This document shows positions 23,501 through 35,500 of a DNA stretch of 64,000 nucleotides, piece by piece. Position 1 is the stretch's first letter. The number at the start of each line of letters is the position of its first letter. The translations under genes were made by a program, and so were the position numbers. The stretch is from Schistosoma mansoni (taxonomy: Eukaryota > Platyhelminthes > Trematoda > Strigeidida > Schistosomatidae), in assembly GCF_000237925.1 (NCBI RefSeq), contig NW_017386048.1:372001-436000 (forward strand), read 5' to 3'. The notes under the pieces were generated by a model that saw only the letters and a program-made list of their open reading frames with translations, ran no database searches and was not told the origin of the DNA.

Positions 23501-26500
23501 TTGCAAAGACTTATAATGGTGATCATCAACGCTTCAATCTACCTTTACCGCGTTCACAATCTAAGGATTGTGATTTCTCATTTACTGGAATCCATGCGGC
23601 TGCAGAACAGTTGATCAATAAGTTGGAGTCTGAAAATCGTGGTACGTGAGTGGTTTGTTAAACAGTTATATATTACTTTTTTATTGATCTAATTTGCCAT
23701 ATTTCCGTTAAGGAAGTTCTAGCAAAATGGTGAAAAGGGTTAGTCGTGGAGATAAGAGTAGAACTCGATCTTGATTGGTTATTGTTGATAGTTAACCTGT
23801 CATTTCCTTCTGTAGTCATTTCGTCCTTTGGTTTGCGTAGGATTGATTGAAGTGTTCATCCAGACTCGCATAACTCAGGTGATTGTATTATATAAAATAC
23901 GTGGAGCGGTAGCTGGCTTTCTGCTACTAGATTGTAGATTCGGACCCCACTCTATCTACGTTTGTCTGGACAACTGACCATGGTTACTAGCCACTCAAAA
24001 CGTAGCTTGAAGCCTCAAATTTGGTTCTTCGTGAGTATCCACAATACAAGGCTACAAATAATAAACCTCATTAAACATAAAATTGGAATCTTCTTGATGC
24101 AAAACCGAGTAACATATTCATAGTTATTGGATTCGAATGTGATCGGTTAAAGAAATAATAAAACGGTAGTCTTCAATTAAGTCTCTTTAAAAATACTATA
24201 AAACAACTGTTTAGTATGTACCCATGTAAAATAAGAATGCAAACCTGTTACCAGGGAATATTTTCTCATTTCTAATAGTGTTTATTTTCCTTCATCTTGG
24301 TAACGTTTTACTGTATTGGATTTTTTTCGGTAATGAAAATGCTAGGTAGTGGATGCGCTTTATCGATCCAAGATATTGCTGATGTTTGTGCATCTGTACA
24401 GTTCTGTATGACAAGATTAATCTGTCGCCGTGTTCAGCGTGCTATTGAATATTGTTTGTTGAATACTGATTCCAGAGCCAGTGTAATTAGAAATCATCCT
24501 ACAGCTTTGGTAAGACGTATGTTTCATTGTATCAATTTTGTTTGTTTTATAGTCATCATTATTTCCTTACGTCCGATTAATTTATATCACGTGGTACGAC
24601 CCCCAATTAGTGGCACCAACTTATACGACCAGAATAATGACGCATAAAATAGTACGAGTAGCCTAGATTTCCTATTAGTCCTTCAAGATAGTAGCTTCCC
24701 TCCTAACCCAGCTGGTTCAGGTCAGAACGCCAAAATCAGCCTCCGCTAGACGAATCATATATTTCAGACATACTGTGGTGTATGCTACTTATATCGACAT
24801 AAGTAGTATATAACGCTAGTCAGGAATAGAATGCCTGGTAGCAGAAGGTCGAGAAGATCGAGAACGAAAGAATGAGAACAGAAAGCGATTGGTATGGAAA
24901 TTAAGGAACAATAAAGTTTGAGACGATTGACCGATATTTGCAAAAGGAACAGTCAAGTTTTAGACAATTGATTGACATTTTGCAAATTAAGTATTTACTG
25001 TTTGGTTCTCAGATTTTACTAAGACGTTCTGTAATTTTGTGTTCAAGTACATTCGATTGTCCCACTTGTGTTCTCGTTCACTACAACATTGGTTTTATAT
25101 ACAAGCCAAACAGACCACATGACACCATAAGTAGGAAATAACAATCATACAAGATCAAGCCGAAAAGTGGCTGTGATTGCGAGATACTGTAAATAATAAT
25201 AGTCCATAAATAGATCCTAGCCGTTACTATTCACTTATTATTCGCCTGGATATAACAGTCATCATAGTTTTTTTACCAACATTAGTGGATAACAAGAGTT
25301 TTTCGGTTTGAATATTTCAGGTTTCAGTTAATTGTTAGAATGCTATTGTTATAACGCGAATATATATAGGGTATTGCGATAGGACTACACGCAATTCTAC
25401 CGATTGACCGAATTCAGATATCCTAGTTTGACCCCAATACTGTTCCCCAACTCCAATAAATCAGAACACAGCCGTTAAATGAGAATTGTTTATGGGGTCA
25501 GCAGCAGAACAAAAATGGTTTACAGACAAGGCATATTTATACAGTTACGATGACTATTATCAGTAACCAATGGAAAGGAAGGACACGTAAAGGTTATAAT
25601 TAGGACGACTCAAAATTGACCAATAGGGAAACGACACATGGAAGTCATAGTTAGGACACTGTAAATAATGGCCAATAGGAAATAACATGCGAATTATGTG
25701 AAGAGTCTGAAAACATACCATTTTACATTCGAGATAATTTTTGGGATATTCTTGTGAATATCCTAACACCTCCCCTTGGAAAAAATTAATAGCGACGCAA
25801 TCGTGGGTTTACCTGACAGTTCTTTGGTTTTCTTCGTTTGCGCTTTGACCTCCTTCGAGGTAACGACGAAGAACCTGAAGAATGTTCTGCTTGGTTAGAC
25901 GACTCAGTTGCCTCCGTTGTAGGCATCGGCGGAAGTTGAAAAGTATCTAGCAGTAAGTCGAGGGGAACTCGGTTAATAATTCCAACTTTTTCTTTGGCAT
26001 CTCTTGGCCGTAGTTGATTATGATGCCTGGTCCAGACTTCTTTGTTTACTCTGACCTCATACATGACCTTCCCCTGTCTCTTTGCGACTTCACCCTCTAT
26101 CCATCTATCATACCCATGTCTATAGTCCCGAACATACACTTTCGCACCAACTTTGTAGGGAATTCTAGTGTTCTGCATTCGGGGATTCTGCCGGGTTACT
26201 CGCCTGGGTGCCATCGCACTATGGATTGTTCGTAGCTTCCAACCAGGCTGGAGGAGTTCGATGAATCGATTTTGGAGGTCTGTAGCATGCTGTTGTGTAG
26301 TAGCAGGAGTTTGTACTTGATTACAGATAGTGCTGATAGGAAGATTGGCAAGACCAAGTTCTTCGAACCAATCTAAACCCAGAAGGTTGAGAGGAGATTT
26401 GGTGATGTAGCACGTTCCGTTGAAGGTTGTATCTCTGAACGAAATACAGCAATTAAGTTCACCATGAAGGCGGAGATGACCACCACATGCACTAACGGCT

Positions 26501-29500
26501 GTCTGCGAAGATGGTTTGATGGGAGGTTGACCCAAGGTTCGCCAAGTATCTTTCGACAGAATAGTGATATCTGATGCAGTGTCCAACTGCAATCGAACTG
26601 GCTGACCATTGATTGAGAGGGTAAGAAATTTGCGTCGCGTGGCGGCATGGGTGTGGAAGACTGCCGCTAAACTTCCTGATGAGGGAACCGGCTTTTTAGG
26701 ATAACGATGCTGTGTCTGTGCATTTCGACGGCTATTGGGTCGATGGGATTGACAAAAACCGCTTTTGTGACCAACTTTATGACAGCGATCGCACAGCTGC
26801 TGTTTGAATGGACAAAATTTCACATAATGCCAGGCTCCACAGTGCCAACATGGAGAGGGGGGCTTCTTGTGAACCGGTCTGGAGTGATTAGAGAAAGAAG
26901 GAGCACTGGCTTTCGTAGGACCACCGGTTGTTGATCTCGGAGATTTGTTCTGACGTTGGACAGCGTGAACTTCGCAACCACCCTGGCCCCCAGATTGGAC
27001 CAAAGTGGTGTCACGCTGCAGGTTGACAATGCGTTGATACTCGTCGGCGATTGCATTAAGTGTTAGCGTTGGGTCTTGTTCAAGGCGGTTCAGCAATCGA
27101 GTTCTGATGTCGGAGAATTTGGGTGACTGAAGACTACATATGAATACGAGGGATTTGAATTGGTCGTCGGTAAGGGATTTGAGCTTGAACCGTTCGCACT
27201 CACGGTTGACAATGCCAACATGGGTTAAGAAGTCATCGGACTCGTTCATGACCAGTTTTAAACAGCGATAACGCGTATTGAAAAGTGAATGATGGTCACC
27301 AAAAAGTTGACTGAGAGTTTGAACAGTGGCATCGAAGGAACGGTCTCGTGGGTTCTGCGGTAGAATGTAGTTGCAATACTTATCAAGCTCTGATGGACCA
27401 AGTTTTCGAAGGAGAAGACGCACCTCCCACGAATCATCTCTGTCAGCAAGGTCGACTTTAAAAAGATCTTCATAACGTCTGAACCAGGTATCAAATGTAA
27501 TATTGGCATCAGGATCATAAAGAAACTCTGAAATACCACTAGTAATACCGTCGACTGATTGAGGGATTGTTGGTGTACATGAGACTCGAGAAGAGATCTG
27601 CGTCTGAGTAAACATCTCCATCAGCTTCAGCTGTTGCTTGAACAATTCTTCTAATTTAACTGGATCCATAGCTAGTCAGCAACTTGTTTGCAAAATCTCC
27701 GTCGCCAAATTGTTATAACGCGAATATATATAGGGTATTGCGATAGGACTACACTCAATTCTACCGATTGACCGAATTCAGATATCCTAGTTCGACCCCA
27801 ATACTGTTCCCCAACTCCAATAAATCAGAACACAGCCGTTAAATGAGAATTGTTTATGGGGTCAGCAGCAGAACAAAAATGGTTTACAGACAAGGCATAT
27901 TTATACAGTTACGATGACTATTATCAGTAACCAATGGAAAGGAAGGACACGTAAAGGTTATAATTAGGACGACTCAAAATTGACCAATAGGGAAACGACA
28001 CATGGAAGTCATAGTTAGGACACTGTAAATAATGGCCAATAGGAAATAACATGCGAATTATGTGAAGAGTCTGAAAACATACCATTTTACATTCGAGATA
28101 ATTTTTGGGATATTCTTGTGAATATCCTAACAGTTATGATTCTCTTAATTCATTTCAAAAAATCGTGCATCATGAACCGACCAGTTACTTAGTAATTTAC
28201 TGTATATAATTTAAGGAATTAACTTTTGTTTGTCAGTCTTATGTTGGTTAGGTTGATAAATGTAATTCGATGGTGACCTTCCTCTTATAAATTGTTTTTT
28301 AGCTAGATCAGTGGTATGGAACTGATTTTCAGCATTACAGCTCTGTTTCCCACAACGCCTTCGCTGCTAATGCGCATTCGGTACACGAAAGGAATAGCCT
28401 CTCTGGTTAGGTGTTTAAATGTCGCCAGTATACATATCTTCGTGCTAGTGCTTTCATCCCATTTCTTCCAATATGTCTTGCGTGCAACTGTTCAACTGCT
28501 GGTTCCAGAAATATGACACGTTCGGCAAACAGAAGGTAGTCATCGTTGTTTGAGGGAGATAGTCTGCTCTGGCAAAGCCGTTGTAGCTCTGTAGAGTTGA
28601 TCTTTGATGACCGCCCTTCTTGGTGGAACTTTTCAATTTCTTGTAGGACAAGGGGTTTCGAAGGGTTTCTTCTGTGACCTCATCTGACAACACTAGAGTG
28701 TTTCGAATGGCATCTGCTACTACACGCCTTATTTTTGAATTTAAAGCAACGGAAGCATGATCATGTTCTCCGGTCTATGGTGTTGAACTTCAATCAAGCA
28801 AGAGAGGGCGTCGACTTGGCCGATAGTATTTGTTGACTGATATTTAATATTGAAGTCATAGCCCAGAAGCATTGTCGCCCAGCTCTGTCATCTGTTAGAA
28901 GTATAAATAGAGATTCATTTCTTAAAACGTAAAATTGAGGAAAGTGCGACGATTATCACCAAAAAGACAGGCGGAAATAAGTTGGCCAGATCGACAACCA
29001 AAGCTTTTGAAGTCTGCTCATTAGATGGAGACGAATGTATATGTATCGAACAGGCTGTTATAGTAAATGACTCGCCGGTTCATATTCCAAGAAAACCTGT
29101 AAAGGGAAATGCTGAGAAATGGCTCCATCTTATGGATTTACTTCGGCCAGTGTTATTGGGCGATGAAGTTATGTTGCTTATTGGTTGTGACATGCCTGGA
29201 GCCCATTGTGTCCTGGAACAGCGGTTGGGTTGGAGTCCTTATGCTATTAGGACGCTGCTATAATGGGTTCTTTCTGGACCCAATTTTTCAACTCTAAACC
29301 TCCTCGATTTGTTGCCGTACCACTTGTGTAGGTTGAAGGTATCCAACATATTTTTGAGAGGGATATTTCTGTTTCTATTTGGGCGATTTGGGTCTAACCG
29401 TTTGCGTATCTCGTTCTGGTGTCTAGTTCACCTGTCTTCTCCCACCCCTACTTCATACATGACTTTGCCTAGACTTCTGGTCAAATGTGCTTCAGTTCAG

Positions 29501-32500
29501 GGATTGTGGTTTAGTCTGTAGTCATGAACAACCTCCAGACATCGAACTATTAACCTTGAACTTGCAATTTTTTTCTGTTTAATTCCAAAACACCCGATGT
29601 ATATAAAATATGGTTTTTTAATCTCATTTATCTTCTTTTTATGGAAATATCATTCGAACTAATCAAATGTTGATTTTGTGCTTGAAGTCATATCAGTATT
29701 TGCAAGTTGGCGGCTGATAAGATTTCAGTAGGCATTCGAAAAGCTGATTGGGTGTTTTCTAACATCTGCTACTTGTGACACTTAGGTTTTTGAATGTAAA
29801 GAACATTTTTAGATTTATAGTATTTGATTGCTTCTAGTATGAGCGAGAATAGTATCTTCAATAGAATTCATCATTTCATTTATTTGTGTGTGGGCTGTGA
29901 TACTGCCCGGGTGCCCAAACCGAAGCAGGTGGTTTTCTTAGGGGGCCACACCCCGAGCCTTTGACCTAAAGGTCTAACCCACAAGGCAGTGGAGCATCGT
30001 CAGGAGATGCAGTCCCATGGTAGCCGGTGATCAACAGCAGGTTCATTCGCCATTCGTTCCATCACGATACTGGAGCCCATGTGCATCATTGGTTTGGAAT
30101 CAGGGTTTTCCAACTCCCCTAGGTGGACCCTCCGTGTCCACCAACCCGGTTAAAGCGCCTGACATTCGCTTTTCGTCCTCTCACTTTTGTAAACAACAGT
30201 AGTGCCACGAGAAGGCAGTGAGTAGGACTTCCCTGGCAGAGGCTGTATATTCGCTGGCCATGTGAGAGCGTTTCGAGAGGGAGAGTGGACTCTCCCCACT
30301 CTCGGCCGTACCAGGGCATTTGGGGGCAGGGTTGCCCGATCTCACCACTCCTCTTCAACTTTGCCATCGATGACATCCTGGAAACAGCTCTGATGAATGT
30401 AAGTAATGGCGGTGTGGAGTACTTTGCACCCTCCAAGTGCAAAGTACTCCTACAAGACTGGCAGGATTCTCATCCTGTACTCACCCTGGATGGTGAGCAG
30501 ATTGAAGTAGTTGAGAAGTTCGTGTATCTAGGTAGCTACATAAGTGCTGGTGGTGGCGTGAGTGATGAGATTGATGCACGTATAAGGAAAGCCAGAGCGG
30601 CTTATGCCAATCTGGGCCATCTTTGGCGCCTTCGTGATGTTAGTCTGGCTGTAAAAGGTCGGATCTACAACGCGTCGGTGAGAGCAGTTTTGCTCTATGC
30701 TTGTTAAACCTGGCCTCTCTGAGTTGAGGATGTTAGACGTCTCTCTGTGTTCGATCATCGTTGTCTCCGAAGGATTGCTGACATGCAGTGGCAACACCAT
30801 GTTAGTAATGCAGAGGTTTGGCATCGTGTGTTCGGGCGCAGAGACGATAATTCAATTGGTGTCACCATCTTGAAACACCGACTTCGGTGGCTTGGACATG
30901 TTTTACGAATGTCGTCCCAGAGACTTCCACGCCGTGCATTATTTGCCGACTCTGGGAGTGGTTGGAAAAAGCGGAAAGGAGGTCAGTGTATGACATGGTG
31001 TCGTGGCATGAAAGAAAGCTGCAAAGGGCTAGCTTCTGTTTGTCCTTCACGACTCCCTGGCTGGGGTCCGAGAGATGGTGCAACACAGTGGCTAGAGACG
31101 TTATCAGATATGGCTCAGAATAGAAGCCAGTGGCGATCCTGCTGCAACCTTCTTTTATTTTCTACATAAAGAGTGGTTCTAACTTTCTTAACTGAAAGAG
31201 TCTTCTGGTTGTACATTTCAGTCCGCCTTATCTTTTCATCCCTTCTCTTCCTACTTTCATTATTTTGTGTGGCGCATATGTATCTGGTGCCCTTTTGTAC
31301 CAATATATATGTGTTTAAATAAATAAATAAAAAATAAATATAGTATTTGATTATAATTTTTACATAACAATTATCGCATGCTGTAGAACAACGATTTAAG
31401 TGATACCAAAGTTAAACGCAGGTTTCTGTTGGACATAGCAAATAGGTTTATCAGATTATAAATTTTCCTCCTCTGAGGTTGCTGGAGCGTATTTCTAAGC
31501 AATGCCTACCTCGATGCGCAGTGCTGATTAGTGTAAAAGTGGGTTGAAAGAAACCCGAAAACACTCAAATTAGTATAAGGTGTCAATTCATGGATTTACT
31601 ACCAATCTGAGTCATTCTGCTGTGTTTGGATTCCCATATTGGCGTACTTACAATAGTCGTTATCAGAATTTAATCGACATGGTTCGAAATGGGTTTCAGT
31701 AGGGCAGTTGAAATTGTTCCTTTCCTGATCCTAAATTTCAACAGTAATTTATACTTTTTATTCTCTTATGTTTGATCGTCATTTCACTATAATGGACACT
31801 AATATTCAACCCGTTTATAATGCATCATGTTAATTTTACCTTGATGTGCTGGTGTAGTGAAAGCGAGTAGTCTTTATTCGTAATTAAATTTGTCCTGATA
31901 TATTATTGTGCATATGGTTTTTAATATTGAGATCCAATTAATAATTTTGTTTAGGTTGTTTCTGGTGGGGTTGGTTCTAATTGTGTTATTCGTGCCGGTT
32001 TAACCGAGGTAGCTAATCATTATAATTTGAGATTTGTTGCTCCTCCACCAAGTCTATGTACTGATAATGGAATTATGATAGCATGGTAGGTCAAACGTTT
32101 ATGGTTATAAACATTAAATATTTAAAAAGTTTCTTTCCTCAAGGCTACTTAATAGACTTATACTATCTCACCATCATGTGACAGTTGTAAATAGTAATTA
32201 AACATGTCAATTTGATTTTTTAATGACTCTGATGGCGGTTTAACGCAATTGGAAAAATGCTCTGGATGTATGTTTCATGCTTGCACTCGCCAGCGAAGTT
32301 CATCTGTAATCTTTGAAATAATATTCTAGTAATTCTAACTTATTCATCACTTCAATGCCGTAGTTTGAGATGTTACCACTGAAATATTTGGGATGTGATT
32401 GAGATGTCTATACTAGTCGCTCGCTAAGTAATCATCAGCATAAACTAGCGATAAGGGTCCTAACTGGGATAGTGGTAACGTGAAGTTGAGTTTCACTAAA

Positions 32501-35500
32501 ACACCAGCTTTTACAAATCGCTGATATGCTGTTATAATGACTACAAACTTGGATAAAACTTATATTCAAGGCTTCTTGGCACTTGTTTCCGATCATTATT
32601 TAAACAAGGTATATCATATTGTCTAGTCACTTAGCCTTTTTTAACGATATTGGTACCTAACCGATCAATACAAAGAACTAAACAGCATAAAGGTGGTAGA
32701 TGCACAGTTACAGATCTGTGTTGACATTGTCATTTCTCATCGGGATGATCTGTAGACAATGGTTTTAACTTGCTACTCAAGTGTATTAAAAAAGTATACC
32801 TGACCCATTCAACCAGAGAACTAGTGCATTGTTGCCTTTTGAACTTCATGGAATGTATACGTAACTTTTATAGCATCATTGAATTAGGCCTGGGAAAATA
32901 AATCAAGTTAAAGTCCTCCTTACAAATTATACAGTCAGAAGAAACATTTATAAACGGATACAAATGAAAATTTCTGGACAGTAGAGGCTACAACTGTTTA
33001 CCACATCAAGCTTACCCTTGGTTCTTTTAAAAAAAAAACAGTATGTTCAATCCGTCATTCGCCATGGACGTAGCTTTACTTTCTATCTTCTATAATCTGT
33101 CGCTTTCTTCTACTCCTTTCTAGTTATTTTGCTCAACTGTTAATAAACCATTACTGCTACATTTAATTGTTCTTTTCGTAATATTTATCAAGTAGACAAT
33201 TATCTTCACCTTAACATTGTTTCGTTAGCGGTTGGATTATAACACGATTTCCTCTCAATATCTAATGCATGTGAATAATCTTTGACACTATTCTATTTTA
33301 CTATGGACTAATAGTTTTGATAAGCAAATTAAATATAAGTTCGATTAAGCAGGTTAAACAAATGAAATCACTGAAAAGAAAATCCTCTTCATTGGATGGT
33401 CTTTATTCCTATCCAATGACTCTGTGGGTCCTTTTCGTTATGTGATCATAAAATAAAGGATAGATATTCACTGTTCCTCTTAACAGATCATTCATCAGTA
33501 AAAGATGATTTTTAAAAATAGGGTGACGGGTATCACTTGGTACAATACATCACAATAAATTGGTAGGAAACCTGTTTTATTTGAACGGATCATATCCCCA
33601 TAAATTATCCCTAAAACTCTATTTAGATGAATTGCTGAAGATAGAACCACTGGGGACAGTTAATTGTTTGCATTATGTTGATTTATCCAGATAGTAAGTT
33701 GTTGATCAATAATAAAAGTAAATATTACAAAGCAACTAATAATTTTTCCATTTAAATCTCACTGTACGATAATCTATTCTCCCAAATACTATTTAATTAC
33801 TACTGGTCCAAATTAATTGTGTATTACCCCTCTTTCATTACTAATAAGGAATGGAGTTTTACTTCAAAAAGAAAATTCTTCTCGTATTATAGAGGATATC
33901 TCTTCTGTTGATTTCTGTCCAAGGTAAAGTTGATTCGTTCTTATTTTGTATATGTTCATGTCAATTAGTTGTAATTTCATGAGTGATAATAATATTTTCA
34001 GTGGGAAACATGAATTTCAAAGATATTTCACTCGTTCTACAAAGGCTAAAATAAGGCATGCATTAATGAATTTGACAGTATTATATGTTAAAAATGGTGA
34101 ACGATTGCATCATCAACAACCATGAGGATTTGGTCTATGTGATGATGATAGGCGCTCAAAACAATTGCCCCCAAATGCCCTGGTACGGCCGGGAGTAGGG
34201 AGAGTCCACTCTCCCTCTCGAAATGCTCTCACATGGCCACGCGTATACAGCCCCTGCCAGGGAAGTCCTACTCACTGCCTTCTCGTGGCACTACTGTTGT
34301 TTACAAAAGTGAGAGGACGGAAAGCGAATGTCCGGCGCTTTAACCGGGTTGGTGGACACGGAGAGTCCACCTAGGGGAGTTGGAAAACCCTGATTCCAAA
34401 CCAATGGTGCACATGGGCTCCAGTATCTTGAAGGAACAAATAGCGTATGAATCAATCGTTGGTCAACGGCTACCATGGGACTGTATCTCCTGACGATGCT
34501 CCACTGCCTTGTGGGTTAGACCTTTAGGTCAAAGGCTGGGGGTGTGGTCCCCTAAGAAAACCACCTGCTTCGGTTTGGCACTCAGGCAGTATCTCAGCCC
34601 TCGCACAATTAAATGAAATGATGACCTGTTCTGACAATCCTATTTACTCAAAACAAATTACACTTATCTGTGGATGAAAGTTGTATTTTTTTTCTCCAAA
34701 CTGAAAAATCAAACTCATGTGCTGTTGTAAATCAGGGCTATATATATCTATATATTCCTGACAAGGAAATAAGTACATTGTAAATGCCTTAAATAACTGA
34801 TAAAAGTATATGCCCTCCAAGACCTACACAATTCGCGTTAATGCATCTATAATGCATCTAAACATTGAGAACAAGAGTTGAAGAAATCGTATGAATTACA
34901 GTCAATGATATAATTCGAACAATACGAACAGAAAACATGGAAGCGTTATAACTCATAGTGTAGAAAAAGTTAGCACATACATCATTGTCATTGTTATCGA
35001 TTTTCATTCATGGCATCTAAGATCACGAATTGTTGTTGAATGAACCTCAAACTAAGAAATTTACGCTTAACAATTAAGGATTTAAATGAACTCTTGATGT
35101 TATATTTTTGTTCGGCTTCCCTTATGGTTATTCCAATTCAATTCTCTACTGCACAATGTTTAGGGTGTTAAGAGCAGGTGTCCACTGGTCATTTGTAATA
35201 TATTTTCTTAGTGAGTGAATATTCGTAAACTCAGGTTGATTCATCATCGTTACTTTAGTAATCACAACATTACTTTTTGAGTAGTTCCATCATAACCAAG
35301 CACTAATTCAAGTACATCCATGACCAAATACTAGTAAATTGTTTCATAGTTATAAAAATGAACTCCTGATGCTTTTTGTATAATTCCTCAAATTTATCTC
35401 TAATAGTAAACGAATGGAAAAAGCTGATTTGTTTCCTCAATGTCCATAGAGAAAAAAATTGGCTTAAGTTACTTATTTCATAAATTCCTATCCCACTGAC

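Larger units (their letters stand above)
25347..28132 (-). mobile_element. Non-autonomous Gypsy-type LTR element with a Gag-PR-IN tail ORF (OSGEPL1 intron 7)
   Basis: Two 422-bp TG...CA LTRs flank a 1.94-kb interior on the minus strand. I count two differences between the LTRs, so the insertion is young. A primer-site-like TGGCGACGGAGATTTTG is at 27691-27707, three bases inside the 5' LTR, and a polypurine tract (CCAAGGGGAGG, minus strand) is at 25769-25779. Flanks GCTAT and GTTAT suggest a 5-bp target duplication with one change. The interior is one long ORF with reverse transcriptase, RNase H and the integrase core deleted. It is antisense to OSGEPL1. Confidence 0.9.

Noticed and set aside
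23299-23649. Start of a gene at 23299
   Set aside because: The conserved part begins at the acceptor 23421/23422; upstream is intron with a TTG repeat.
24297-24647. 116-codon ORF read as a gene
   Set aside because: It only contains OSGEPL1 exon 7 (24346-24509) extended into introns.
34165-34476. ORFs in both directions with protein-like composition
   Set aside because: The GC-rich dispersed unit creates such frames in each of its five copies.
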